Positions 43,094 to 52,202 of a DNA stretch of 64,000 nt are shown piece by piece. Location: positions 2,790,001-2,854,000 of the forward strand of contig OZ242006.1 in assembly GCA_965204705.1 (NCBI GenBank), written 5' to 3'. Positions within the stretch are counted from its first letter, which is position 1. Each line of letters opens with the position of its first letter. Source of the stretch: Bin5 sp965204705. Lineage in GTDB: Bacteria > Chloroflexota > Anaerolineae > Caldilineales > Caldilineaceae. Under the pieces are notes generated by a model. That model was not told the DNA's origin, did no database searches, and was given only the letters and a program-made list of their open reading frames with translations. The position numbers and the translations under genes were made by a program.

Positions 43094-44200
43094 TTAGATT
43101 GCCACTGCGGTCGAGACTGAGGCCACCCTTACTTCTTCCGCGCTTACTTCACGGCCTAACTGATTCGACAGGTAAATGCCCTCCGAGATCAGCATGCAGT
43201 TCAATGCGATCTCCGCGGTCGGCAGCAGTGCCACCCGTCCCTCCACAGCCGCGATCCAGTGCTCTTGCTCGCTGTCGTACACGTCGCCCTGACCGCGCAC
43301 ATTGTGGAGCCGGAAGTCGAACATCTGCAGATTGGCCGTGGAGTCAAAGTCCAGGTCTCCGGCACTGTGGAAGAATCCAAAAGGATTGAGCCTTACACCC
43401 CCTTCGCTCCCGACCACGTATGAACCCTCGAAAGCATCCAAGTGGATAGCCCATGCCTCGATGATGTCCAACGTGATATTGTCGGCCATCCGCACAAAGC
43501 CCAGGCCCAACTCCTCCACATTGTATCCACTGCTCTTTCGCCTAGCCGCGTCCATCTCTATCTCCTGGTAAGTCTTGCCGGAGATGCGCAAAACGTCGGG
43601 GTTTCCGAGGAGATGGAGTACAGTCGAAATGTGATAGACGCCCATGTCGTAAAGGGCGCCGCCGCTGGCAGTCTCCTTATTCACAAATAGCGGGGAGCCG
43701 TACCCGTCCACAAAGGGACGGCCTCGCCGCCGATAGCCTGTCGAGCGGGCGTGGTATAGTTTTCCCAGATGGCCGCCGTCGATCAGCGACTTTGCCGCCT
43801 TTGTCTCGCTGGCGAAGTATTCCCGGTTCTGGATGCTGAGCATTCTGTCGCATTTCCTGGCAGCCGCCAGCATCTTTTCGGCGTCGATGTAAGCGCCGGC
43901 CATCGGCTTTTCGCAAAAGACGTGCTTGCCCGCCTCCAGTGCAGCTACCGTTGCGGGCATGTGGTAGTTGTTGTGAAGGCAGACGTCGACTGCTCTGATA
44001 TCGTCGCGCGCAAGCAACTGACGGAATTCAGTGTACACGTCTGCGATGCCGTTTTCTGACGCGACTCTATTGGCCTCGGCCTCGTTGATGTCGGCAATGG
44101 CCGCGATCTCCACGTGAGGCATGGCCATGTACTTGCGAACGTGGCCCTTTCCTATTTGGCCAATGCCGATAATTCCAATTCGAGTCTTCTCTTCTGTCAT
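43094..44200 (-). CDS. Gfo/Idh/MocA-family oxidoreductase
   Basis: This 368-aa NAD(P)-dependent sugar or inositol dehydrogenase-like enzyme has an N-terminal Rossmann motif GIIGIGQIGKGH (residues 8-19) and DVCLHNNYHMPATVAALEAG. The catalytic Lys region is HVFCEKPMAGAY. The C-terminal alpha/beta domain includes GGALYDMGVYHISTVLHLLG. The ATG at 44200 is chosen; a frame 28 codons longer has no ribosome site and reads poorly. The next gene upstream encodes a TIM-barrel isomerase, a common pair in sugar or inositol breakdown. Confidence 0.92.
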   Translation of the reverse strand: MTEEKTRIGIIGIGQIGKGHVRKYMAMPHVEIAAIADINEAEANRVASENGIADVYTEFRQLLARDDIRAVDVCLHNNYHMPATVAALEAGKHVFCEKPMAGAYIDAEKMLAAARKCDRMLSIQNREYFASETKAAKSLIDGGHLGKLYHARSTGYRRRGRPFVDGYGSPLFVNKETASGGALYDMGVYHISTVLHLLGNPDVLRISGKTYQEIEMDAARRKSSGYNVEELGLGFVRMADNITLDIIEAWAIHLDAFEGSYVVGSEGGVRLNPFGFFHSAGDLDFDSTANLQMFDFRLHNVRGQGDVYDSEQEHWIAAVEGRVALLPTAEIALNCMLISEGIYLSNQLGREVSAEEVRVASVSTAVAI

Positions 44201-44298
44201 GGTCCGGTGCTCTTCCCTAGGGTGTTTCCTCGTCGATTGAAAGTTTTCACGCAGGTGCCAGTGGATGCAAGTGGCTGGGGGCAAGTCTCGACTGCTTC

Positions 44299-45081
44299 TT
44301 ACTCGTCCAGCGCCCGTCTTAGTAAATCTCTGGTCTTTAGCGCGGCTCCCTTCTCGTCACCGTCATGTGGTGTAGATTCAATCCCCCAGACTCCGTCGTA
44401 GCCGCTCTTGCGCAGGATGGATAACGCCTTGTGCAGGTTTACCGACGGGTCGTTGCCCTGGCTGTCAAAGGAGAATGTCTTGAAATGGGTGAGGCGAGCG
44501 TAGCGTGCGCACATCTGCCAGGCAAGTTCCTGTGTTCCTTCGGCCCAGTTGTTCGTGTCGAATAGCAGCCCAAGTCCTTCGACTTCCTCAATCAGGCGAA
44601 CTGTATTTCCCGGGTACTTGGTGGGCCCCCAGTGGTTCTCCACCACGATCTCCACTCCGGCTGACTTTGCCCTTGGTATGAGGTCGTTGTAGCCGTCCAC
44701 GATAATCTCGAAGATTTCGTCGGTCAACTCCTCGGGCCCGCCGGAGTCGATACGCATCTGGGAAGCGCTCAGAGACCCGGCGACGTCCAGCCATCGATAG
44801 GCCATCTCCCGGCGCTCCAAACGTGCGGCGGCAGTCTCCTCGTAAATATGACCACCGTCCACCGCAAGGCAGCCATATGGCAGACCTGCGTCCTCTGCCA
44901 TAGTCCTGGCGTCTGCCAGCCACCTCCTGTCAACTAGGGCCTCCTCCACGTGTTTCATCCATGGGTCGAGCTGTGAGAAGCCGTGACTTTGGTTGAAATC
45001 CACATAGTCTCGAAAGTCCATTTCGCCGCTCTCGAATGAACGGCGAAAGCTATAGGAACAGATGCTGAACTTAGGTGCCAT
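44299..45081 (-). CDS. sugar phosphate isomerase/epimerase-like TIM barrel
   Basis: This 260-aa protein belongs to the xylose-isomerase-like TIM-barrel group. Metal and acid/base residues are likely in VEIVVENHWGPTKYPGN (Glu), LGLLFDTNNWAEG (Asp) and LTHFKTFSF (His), with YDGVWGIESTPHDGDEKGAA near the C-terminus (Glu). It sits upstream of the Gfo/Idh/MocA dehydrogenase on the same strand (98 bp gap) and is probably co-transcribed with it. The sugar is unknown. Confidence 0.88.
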   Translation of the reverse strand: MAPKFSICSYSFRRSFESGEMDFRDYVDFNQSHGFSQLDPWMKHVEEALVDRRWLADARTMAEDAGLPYGCLAVDGGHIYEETAAARLERREMAYRWLDVAGSLSASQMRIDSGGPEELTDEIFEIIVDGYNDLIPRAKSAGVEIVVENHWGPTKYPGNTVRLIEEVEGLGLLFDTNNWAEGTQELAWQMCARYARLTHFKTFSFDSQGNDPSVNLHKALSILRKSGYDGVWGIESTPHDGDEKGAALKTRDLLRRALDE

Positions 45082-45204
45082 GGAATCTATTCTCCATCTT
45101 TATGAGCAATCGCCCCTCTGGTTGCCGATTCGGATAGTACGGAGGCTTCTGCAAAACGTGCACTTCGCGGAAGACTTGCCATGTTAATCTGCCAAGGCAC
45201 TCAT

Positions 45205-46059
45205 TCACAGAGCCGACCGATATCCTTTCGAGAGGCGTAACTCGATCTGCGCCTGAAACGTCGAGAATATTATCGTAATGATCCAATAAAAGACTGCGGC
45301 GATGAGTAGTGCCTCCAAACTGCGAAAATTGGCCCTGCCCTGCTTCTGTGCTCTCCACAGAAGCTCCCATACGAATCCCGTCACGGAAATCAGGGAAGTG
45401 TCCTTAAGCATGGCGATGAACTGGTTGCCGATCGGCGGGATGACCAAGCGCAGAGCCTGCGGCAGGACGATGAACCGCATGATCTGAAAATGGGTCATTC
45501 CCATTGACTCTGCAGCTTCCCGCTGGCCGGCGCTTACCGATTGGATGCCTGCCCGCATGATCTCCGTCATGTAGGCGCCGTAATTCAGGCCCAGCGCCAA
45601 GACGCCGGCCGATAGGCCCGACAATCGAATGCCAAGCTGGGGCAAGGCCAAGAAAAAGAAGACCACTTGCAAGAGCAGGGGCGTTCCTCTAATCAAGGAA
45701 ATGTAGAAGGTCGCCAGTGCGTAGGCCGGGGCAAATTTCGATAGTCGTCCCAAGGCGCCCAAGAGCGAGAGAACTGTCGCCAAAAGTATAGACAAGACCG
45801 AAAGTAGGATTGTCAGCCAGACGCCGTTGAAGATAAAGAACCAGTGGCTGCGAATGAAAGTCCAGTCTAGAGAGATTGTCGTGAACTTCAGTCCGGCAAC
45901 TGAAAACTCGGACCCACTGAACGCGTAGGAAAGGGCTATCAAAAGGAGCGCGTAAGAAACGCGTACGCCCGTGGCAAAGCGACGGGCATCGCGTCGTTGT
46001 GCCGCCAGTATCTGCTGGGCCTGAACAGCGAACCGGTCTTCTGTAGGGGCAGCCGACAT
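45205..46059 (-). CDS. amino-acid ABC transporter permease (HisM/GlnP type)
   Basis: This 284-aa inner-membrane protein has hydrophobic segments including VSYALLLIALSYAFSG and FIFNGVWLTILLSVLSILLA. The conserved block IRGTPLLLQVVFFF and the ATPase-contact loop AESMGMTHFQIMRFIVLPQA near residue 200 place it among polar amino-acid importers. It follows the binding-protein gene by about 100 bp. No ATP-binding gene is adjacent, which is unusual for this transporter class; it may borrow the ATPase encoded at 21034-21783 or one elsewhere. Confidence 0.92.
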   Translation of the reverse strand: MSAAPTEDRFAVQAQQILAAQRRDARRFATGVRVSYALLLIALSYAFSGSEFSVAGLKFTTISLDWTFIRSHWFFIFNGVWLTILLSVLSILLATVLSLLGALGRLSKFAPAYALATFYISLIRGTPLLLQVVFFFLALPQLGIRLSGLSAGVLALGLNYGAYMTEIMRAGIQSVSAGQREAAESMGMTHFQIMRFIVLPQALRLVIPPIGNQFIAMLKDTSLISVTGFVWELLWRAQKQGRANFRSLEALLIAAVFYWIITIIFSTFQAQIELRLSKGYRSAL

Positions 46060-46160
46060 ATCGATTTCCGTGATGAACGACCGAGTCCGAGTCTCTGCTC
46101 TACTCTCCTCAGCGAAGGCTGCCTCAAGGCCGCGGACTTTACTCTAGGTCCCACATTCGC

Positions 46161-47060
46161 CTATTTGGTGGGATCAGATGTCAGATCCTCTCCGAACCAT
46201 TTCATCGACAACTCGCTCAGGGTGCCGTCTACATGCATATCGGCGATGATCCCGCTAACTTTCTCAACCAGACTGGATACGTTCTTTGACGCGTTCTTGT
46301 CGAACGCCGCGGCAAGATTCTCCGAGAAGACCGGTGTCCCAACTTTATAGACCGGAACGCCTTCAGCGATGGCCGCTTCCACGACCGTATTTGAAGTCAG
46401 AAATGCTTGAAATTCGTGACGGCCGGCCTGAATCTGCTGTGCGCAGTCGTTGTCGGTCGTGAGAGGAATGATGGAAACATTGGCAGGCGGCGCGTCAACA
46501 TAGAAGCTGGCAGCGGGCAATCCCAGTCCTTCCATATCGCCCATCAACCAACTCTCATAGGTGGTGGAAGCACCTACGCAGACCGTTGCGCCGATCAGGT
46601 CGTCCAACGTCTCGATCCCGGACCCGTCAACTGCTGCAAATTGCGCTGGCGTGTAGTAATAGGGAGGTGAAGCGAACTCAAGGATTTTCTGACGGGCCGT
46701 GGTGACGGTCATTGAACCGACGCTCATATCCCACTGGTCACCCCAATTTCCGGCCGTTATCAAGTCCCAGTCCGGCGTGACGAACTCCACTTCAACGCCC
46801 AGCCTGCTGGCGATCTCATTGGCTACGTCGACGTCAAATCCCACAAAGTTGCCACTCTCATCCAGAAAACTCTGGGGTGCGTAGTTTGGGTCTGTTGAAA
46901 TCCGAATCGTGCCGCGAGCAGAAATTTCTCCGAGTAGGTCGTCCGCCTCCTCGGTTGCGTCCGTGCCTTCGCCAGAGGAAGGCCCCTGTGGCGCGATAGG
47001 TGCTACGCACGCGCCTATACAAAAGACGGCGATAAACAGGATAGACAGTAAGAGTTTCAT
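46161..47060 (-). CDS. amino-acid ABC transporter substrate-binding lipoprotein
   Basis: This 299-aa family 3 solute-binding protein has signal peptide LLLSILFIAVFCIGAC with lipobox IGAC (Cys18). The mature start is RGTIRISTDPNYAPQSFLDE, then GNFVGFDVDVANEIASRLGV and DWDLITAGNWGDQWDMSVGS. These blocks bind the ligand alpha-amino group in the family. It heads a two-gene unit with the permease at 45205. GGGGAAACG precedes the ATG. Confidence 0.93.
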   Translation of the reverse strand: MKLLLSILFIAVFCIGACVAPIAPQGPSSGEGTDATEEADDLLGEISARGTIRISTDPNYAPQSFLDESGNFVGFDVDVANEIASRLGVEVEFVTPDWDLITAGNWGDQWDMSVGSMTVTTARQKILEFASPPYYYTPAQFAAVDGSGIETLDDLIGATVCVGASTTYESWLMGDMEGLGLPAASFYVDAPPANVSIIPLTTDNDCAQQIQAGRHEFQAFLTSNTVVEAAIAEGVPVYKVGTPVFSENLAAAFDKNASKNVSSLVEKVSGIIADMHVDGTLSELSMKWFGEDLTSDPTK

Positions 47061-47149
47061 CGTTTCCCCGCTTTCTGGTTCAGCTAATATGTGTCCTATG
47101 AAATAGAATGTTTCCCTGACAATATGATATTACAGGATAGAGCAGAACA

Positions 47150-47167
47150 AGGAATTCGTATATTCCT
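47150..47167. repeat. inverted repeat, possible operator
   Basis: AGGAAT (47150-47155) and ATTCCT (47162-47167) are separated by six bases, in the divergent region between the binding-protein gene and the 281-aa gene. Shape and place fit a regulator site, but the regulator is unknown. Confidence 0.3.
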
Positions 47168-47183
47168 AAAGGAACGCTAGTCC

Positions 47184-48029
47184 ATGTCATGTACTCTCTC
47201 AGAAGCCGTTTCCGAACACCCCTATCCCGAATTTCACGAATGGTGGCCGATGGGTGAAACCTTTCTAGCACTAATGGCGGACGCCATTGTAAGCCAATGG
47301 CGACCCTTGGCTCCTACCGAGAACAGTATTGCTGCGGTCCAAGTTACTGTTGAAGAGTACATCTCTCAGGTCTATCATCGGCAAGCCCGACCTGGCCTGG
47401 CAGCAAGCTTCGCCGCGGGGTCAGACCTTAACGCAGTTCAGTCAGGCGAGTTTGACGCCCTCTCCTACGCATTCTTTTCTTCTGCCTACAGGACACTGGC
47501 TTCTAGATTCAGGGGTGACAAACTGAGATCGGTGCGCCGCAAGTTCGCTGAGCGCGTAGGCGCGCGATTCTTTTCTCATCTTACAGAACGTCTGACCCTA
47601 GAGCTTCCTTCATCTCTGTTAAATGAAACTGACTTGGGCATGGTGAATGCCGCCATTCAACGAGTTGGGAGATTCCTCGTGGAACAAGGCTATCTGCGCA
47701 GCCACTTTTCCTTTCACTTCGACGTATGTACATCCCATGCTGGGGAAACTGTAGATCAAGGATCCGACAACGTTTTGCAGGCCCTGAGCGATGGCGGTAC
47801 TGCCTATGCCCTTTATGAAATGGGCCATCCCGTGATTCTGCCATCCGCTGTTTACCTCCACCAGACTGTTGGCGAAGCGCAACATCACTCTTCGCGTACG
47901 ATAGAGGAACTGTTCGCACGTGTAGGGTGCGATGCCTGGGAAACTGACGACTTTGACCCGTCACACTATCCCTCCAACCTGGTCGTGGAGCTCTGGCAGA
48001 TCAGAAAACAGGGTTCGTCTAGTCTGTAG
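47184..48029 (+). CDS. uncharacterised 281-aa protein
   Basis: I do not recognise a family. The protein is soluble, with no signal peptide. Visible features are an acidic, Trp-containing N-terminus (YPEFHEWWPMGETFL), a basic helix (RFRGDKLRSVRRKFAERVGA), a His/Asp-rich middle (SHFSFHFDVCTSHAGETVDQ, about 170-190) and QHHSSRTIEELFARVGCDAW near the C-terminus. AAGGA lies about ten bases before the ATG. It stands alone, divergent from the amino-acid binding-protein gene and 150 bp before tRNA-Glu. Confidence 0.75.
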   Translation: MSCTLSEAVSEHPYPEFHEWWPMGETFLALMADAIVSQWRPLAPTENSIAAVQVTVEEYISQVYHRQARPGLAASFAAGSDLNAVQSGEFDALSYAFFSSAYRTLASRFRGDKLRSVRRKFAERVGARFFSHLTERLTLELPSSLLNETDLGMVNAAIQRVGRFLVEQGYLRSHFSFHFDVCTSHAGETVDQGSDNVLQALSDGGTAYALYEMGHPVILPSAVYLHQTVGEAQHHSSRTIEELFARVGCDAWETDDFDPSHYPSNLVVELWQIRKQGSSSL

Positions 48030-48125
48030 CCTTCGAGCCGGTGTTTTGCGTGTCTCAATTATGCTCAAAGGCGCAACTAAGTCAGCCATCGTACGAATTC
48101 TATTCGATTTCTTGCGCCGCCACAT

Positions 48126-48155
48126 TTGACCACTCGTCCCGATTTCTGGTAGACT
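48126..48155 (+). promoter_or_regulatory. promoter of tRNA-Glu
   Basis: TTGACC (48126-48131) and TAGACT (48150-48155) are spaced 18 bp, ending 23 bp before the tRNA. Good match to a housekeeping promoter. Confidence 0.5.
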
Positions 48156-48178
48156 TGCCCCGTGCCAGCCTCCAGCAC

Positions 48179-48251
48179 GCCCCCATCGTCTAGAGGACCA
48201 GGACTCAGGCCTTTCAAGCCTGCGACAGGGGTTCGAATCCCCTTGGGGGTA
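48179..48251 (+). tRNA. tRNA-Glu (UUC)
   Basis: Acceptor stem GCCCCCA/TGGGGGT (first pair G-T), D arm with GTCTAGAGGACCAGGAC, anticodon stem CAGGC/GCCTG around loop CTTTCAA (anticodon TTC), T arm AGGGG-TTCGAAT-CCCCT. CCA is not encoded. The acceptor and D-arm sequence resembles cyanobacterial tRNA-Glu. Confidence 0.95.
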
Positions 48252-48301
48252 CTGAAGAGCCGCCCGATTGGGCCGGCCGAATCAGAGCCTGCGGTTTCAA
48301 A

Positions 48302-48353
48302 AGAGCCCAATGTCATAAAGTGGTCTTCCACAACATGACATCGGGTCTTTTTT
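48302..48353 (+). terminator. intrinsic terminator between tRNA-Glu and purL
   Basis: ATGTCAT/ATGACAT and CCC/GGG arms with an inner GTGG-TCTT-CCAC hairpin form one long stem, followed by six T. It ends only 15 bases before the purL start codon, so purL must be read through it or use a promoter whose leader contains it. Confidence 0.75.
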
Positions 48354-48368
48354 GTGCAGAGGAACGCT

Positions 48369-51293
48369 GTGAAGACCTTCCGCATTGAAGTGACCAACCA
48401 TGACGCCGATGGTGAACCCAGGATCACGGCGGCCGCGCACCGGTTGGGGATCGATTCGCTTCAATCCTGCAGTCGGACCCAACTTTACTTTCTGACAAGC
48501 AATTCAGGAGATGCTCCCAGCCTGGAACAGGTCGAAAGGCTGTGTGCAATTCTATTGGTCGATTCTGTCACCGAATCGGCCCGGATTACTCCTCAGCCGC
48601 ACACACGCTCGGAAATCAAGTCGAATCAAACCGCATCCGCATCGGTGGAGCATGTTATCGAGGTTGCTCTCCGCCCAGGCGTCACCGACGTGGCCGCACG
48701 CGTCCTCGAACGCGGCGCTGCCGAGTTAGGAATACACAGTTCTGAGGCGTCAACCGCCACCCAATATCGGCTGACCGGGGAGTTGTCCAAGGAGGAACTG
48801 CACAGAGTGGCCCGAGACCTGCTGTGTAACGACACGATTGAGCGCTACAGCCTGGGCTCCATCGAACCCTTTTTTGGGCACAACAGCGATGCCAGCGATC
48901 TTGTAGAACAGGTCCCTCTGACAGGTCTGAACGAGGAGGAGCTGCTCGAATGCAGCCGGCAGAGATTGCTCTCACTTGACGCCGAGGAGATGAGGGAGAT
49001 CCAGAACTTTTACGACGAGATAGGACGTGCCCCCACCGACGTAGAACTGGAAACACTGGCACAGACGTGGAGTGAGCACTGCGTCCACAAGACGTTCAAG
49101 TCTGTCATTGCCTTCACGCAGCAGGATTCCTGTGGCCAACCGCTTCCGGTTGAGGAGATAGAGGGGCTGCTGCAGACATATATTCGGGCCGCAACTGAAA
49201 AGGTGAACCGATCTTGGGTGCGCTCTGCCTTCGTCGATGACGCTGGCATCATTGAGTTTGACGATAACTTTGACTTGGCTTTCAAAGTGGAGACACACAA
49301 CCATCCGTCTGCACTCGAGCCATTCGGAGGCGCAAACACCGGAATAGGCGGTGTGGTGCGCGACATAATCGCAGTCTCGGCACGGCCCATTGCTTGTACC
49401 GATGTTCTCTGTTTCGGACCACAAGACCTGCCGCCGGCCGAGCTCCCCTCAGGCGTACTCCATCCTGCCCGGGTTGAAGAAGGTGTGGTGGCCGGAATCG
49501 GCGACTACGGAAACAAACTGGGCCTGCCGACTGTCAACGGCGCCGTCATCTATGATGACGGGTATCTGGGCAATCCCCTGGTCTTTTGCGGCGCGGTGGG
49601 GTTGCTTCCGAAGGGCTCCCATCCAACTGAGCCACAGATTGGTGACAGAATCGTGGTCCTGGGGGGACGTACCGGTCGTGACGGCATCCACGGCGCCACT
49701 TTTTCCTCGGCAGAGCTGACTCAGGCCACGCACACGGAGTCGGGGAGCGCCGTGCAGATCGGCGATCCTATCACAGAGAAGGGCCTGATAGAGTTGGTCG
49801 AAGCAGCCCGAGACGAACGCCTGTACAATGCCATTACTGATTGCGGCGCCGGCGGTCTGTCTTCAGCCGTAGGCGAGATGGGTGAGAAGCTGGGAGCGGA
49901 GATCGAGTTGCAGGAAGTTCCCCTCAAGTATCCCGGTCTGACTCCTTGGGAAATCTGGCTTTCTGAAGCCCAGGAGCGGATGGTCCTGGCAGTCCCGCCC
50001 GGTAACCTTCCTCTTCTCCAGGAGCTGGCTGATCTCTGGGACGTTGAGATGCGGGATCTTGGCCAATTCAGCGGCGATGGCTGGTTGCGCGTGCGCTACG
50101 GCGGCCGTGCTGTGGCCGAGCTGCCAGTGACATTCTTGCATGGCGGGCTTCCCATCCCGCGGAGAACAGCCCTGTATCAGGAGAATACGCTGGACGGTTC
50201 CTTGCCGCCGATCATTGTTGGACCCGACGAACCGCAGGCGGGGGCAAAAGAGATCCTTCTCCAGATGCTGAGCCATCCTTCTGTTGCAAGCAAAGAAAGG
50301 ATCGTTCGCACGTACGATCATGAAGTACGCGGCGGTACACTCGTGCGTCCCTTTGTCGGTCCACACATGGATGGACCGGCAGACGCGGCGGTGCTGAAAC
50401 CAATTGGTACGTGGGGCCACGATCGTGCCTTCGCCCTCAGTGCGGGCATAAACCCTTTGTTGGGAAAGAGGGACTGCTACGCCATGGCAGTGAGCGCAGT
50501 CGACGAAGCGTTCCGAAATGCGGTTGCCGTCGGCGCCGACCCGGACAGCATCGCGCTCCTGGACAATTTTTGTTGGGGTAACCCCACGCTTCCTGACCGT
50601 CTTGGGGCACTTGTGCGCACTTGCCAGGGATGTTACGACGCTGCTGTTAGCTACAATGCTCCATTCATCTCCGGAAAGGATAGCCTGTACAACGAGTTTG
50701 AGGGCCAGCCTATCCCAGGAACACTTCTCATCTCGGCCATTGGAATCGTACCGGACATGCACAGTGTCTGCACCTCCGACCTGAAGCAGTCGGGGAATCT
50801 CTTATACCTGCTGGGGGAGACGCGAGAAGAACTGGGTGGGTCTCTCCTCAACCATCTCTTCGAATGGGAAGGGGGCGAGCCGCCCACTATGCCCAGCGCC
50901 CCCTTGGTTCGGTATCGGGCACTGCACGCCGCTATGCAGTCAGGGCTGATTCAGAGCTGCCACGACCTGAGCGAGGGCGGGCTCGCAGTCGCATTGGCCG
51001 AAATGTGTCTCGGAGGCAGACTAGGCGCGGCGGTAGATATTTTCGCTGGCTGTGGGGCTGATTTCTCCCATCCTTTTGTCCCACTATTTGCCGAGAGTAA
51101 CGGACGACTCTTATTGGAAGTCGCTCCTCGCGATGTGGAGTGCTTTGAGGAGAGTCTCAGCGGCCTTCCGGTCGCGCTCTTTGGTTCGGTCACTCAGACC
51201 GATCAACTGGTCATAAGAGAAAACGGCCAGCGGCTCTTCGCTCTATCTCTGGATGAGATCGCTTCTGCCTGGAAAGGCACTGATTGGGAATGA
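48369..51293 (+). CDS. purL: phosphoribosylformylglycinamidine synthase PurL, with N-terminal PurS-like domains
   Basis: This protein of about 974 aa catalyses ATP-dependent amidation of FGAR to FGAM in purine synthesis, using ammonia from PurQ. Before the PurL core there are two PurS-like repeats: KTFRIEVTNHDADGEPRI...DSVTESARI (about 1-75) and HVIEVALRPGVTDVAARVLE...IERYSLG (about 90-160). The core has TQTWSEHCVHKTFKSVIA, VETHNHPSALEPFGGANTG and the second-half synthetase block HGDLSEGG-like CHDLSEGGLAVALAEM. There is no glutaminase domain. The GTG at 48369 is preferred over GTG 48354 because AGAGGA sits five bases upstream. It heads the purine operon. Confidence 0.93.
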   Translation: MKTFRIEVTNHDADGEPRITAAAHRLGIDSLQSCSRTQLYFLTSNSGDAPSLEQVERLCAILLVDSVTESARITPQPHTRSEIKSNQTASASVEHVIEVALRPGVTDVAARVLERGAAELGIHSSEASTATQYRLTGELSKEELHRVARDLLCNDTIERYSLGSIEPFFGHNSDASDLVEQVPLTGLNEEELLECSRQRLLSLDAEEMREIQNFYDEIGRAPTDVELETLAQTWSEHCVHKTFKSVIAFTQQDSCGQPLPVEEIEGLLQTYIRAATEKVNRSWVRSAFVDDAGIIEFDDNFDLAFKVETHNHPSALEPFGGANTGIGGVVRDIIAVSARPIACTDVLCFGPQDLPPAELPSGVLHPARVEEGVVAGIGDYGNKLGLPTVNGAVIYDDGYLGNPLVFCGAVGLLPKGSHPTEPQIGDRIVVLGGRTGRDGIHGATFSSAELTQATHTESGSAVQIGDPITEKGLIELVEAARDERLYNAITDCGAGGLSSAVGEMGEKLGAEIELQEVPLKYPGLTPWEIWLSEAQERMVLAVPPGNLPLLQELADLWDVEMRDLGQFSGDGWLRVRYGGRAVAELPVTFLHGGLPIPRRTALYQENTLDGSLPPIIVGPDEPQAGAKEILLQMLSHPSVASKERIVRTYDHEVRGGTLVRPFVGPHMDGPADAAVLKPIGTWGHDRAFALSAGINPLLGKRDCYAMAVSAVDEAFRNAVAVGADPDSIALLDNFCWGNPTLPDRLGALVRTCQGCYDAAVSYNAPFISGKDSLYNEFEGQPIPGTLLISAIGIVPDMHSVCTSDLKQSGNLLYLLGETREELGGSLLNHLFEWEGGEPPTMPSAPLVRYRALHAAMQSGLIQSCHDLSEGGLAVALAEMCLGGRLGAAVDIFAGCGADFSHPFVPLFAESNGRLLLEVAPRDVECFEESLSGLPVALFGSVTQTDQLVIRENGQRLFALSLDEIASAWKGTDWE

Positions 51294-51345
51294 ATGGTCC
51301 CAGGGGCAAGCTTCTGAGTGAAAGGGTGGCCACAGTGAGACAGCC

Positions 51346-52149
51346 ATGAAACTGCCTGTCCTGATTCTACATGCCACTGGCACGAACCGTGATGCCGAGG
51401 CAGCCCGCGCGTGCGAACTGGCTGGTGCCTTGCCCCAAATAGTGCACATCAATCAACTGCGTGCGGGCTTCCGACGTTTTTCGGATTTCGGTATGCTCAT
51501 TTTGCCGGGTGGATTTTCCTACGGGGATGCACTCGGCGCGGGTGTTCGCCAGGCGCTGGATCTCCGCGTCTTCTTTCACGACGAGTTGAAGGAGTTTATC
51601 GAGACCGGCAAACCGGTTTTAGGTGTTTGCAACGGCTTTCAGACGCTGGTCAAGGCGGGCTTTTTGCCGGGCTCCAACATCGACAGCAAATGTCACTCTG
51701 GTGAACAACAGTCGATCGAGCAGAGGCGTGTGACCCTGACCTACAACGACCGCGATCGGTTCGAGTGCCGGTGGGTTCATCTGGCCGTGGAGCAAGGGGC
51801 AAAGGCCAGTTGCCTGGCACATATAGAAGAGCCGATCTTTTGCCCTGTGGCGCACGGGGAGGGCAATTTCCAAGTTTCCAATGACGAGGTACTCAAGCGC
51901 TTGGAGAAGGAGGGGCTGGTAGCGTTTCGATATGTCGACGAGAATGGATTGCCGGCCGGAGGGCGTTACCCACTCAATCCCAACGGATCTGTTGCGGACA
52001 TTGCAGGTATCTGTAATCGAGCGGGTAATGTTATCGGACTGATGCCTCATCCGGAAGATCACATCGACTCGATCCAGAGTCCCCTAGGCGAAGGTAAGGG
52101 CCTGGGACTTTCACTCTTTCGAGCCATGATTAGCAGTGCCTCTGCATGA
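51346..52149 (+). CDS. purQ: phosphoribosylformylglycinamidine synthase subunit PurQ
   Basis: This 267-aa class I glutaminase delivers ammonia to PurL. The nucleophile Cys is in PVLGVCNGFQTLVKAG (about residue 91), and ILPGGFSYGDALGAG shapes the active site. The C-terminal His/Glu of the triad lie in GLMPHPEDH. It follows purL by 52 bp. The separate PurQ fits a PurL that lacks its own glutaminase domain. Confidence 0.95.
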   Translation: MKLPVLILHATGTNRDAEAARACELAGALPQIVHINQLRAGFRRFSDFGMLILPGGFSYGDALGAGVRQALDLRVFFHDELKEFIETGKPVLGVCNGFQTLVKAGFLPGSNIDSKCHSGEQQSIEQRRVTLTYNDRDRFECRWVHLAVEQGAKASCLAHIEEPIFCPVAHGEGNFQVSNDEVLKRLEKEGLVAFRYVDENGLPAGGRYPLNPNGSVADIAGICNRAGNVIGLMPHPEDHIDSIQSPLGEGKGLGLSLFRAMISSASA

Positions 52150-52202
52150 AGGGCGAGTAGAGCGAAGGAAGCGAAGTTTTTGGCGAAAAGGAGCCGTTCA
52201 AA

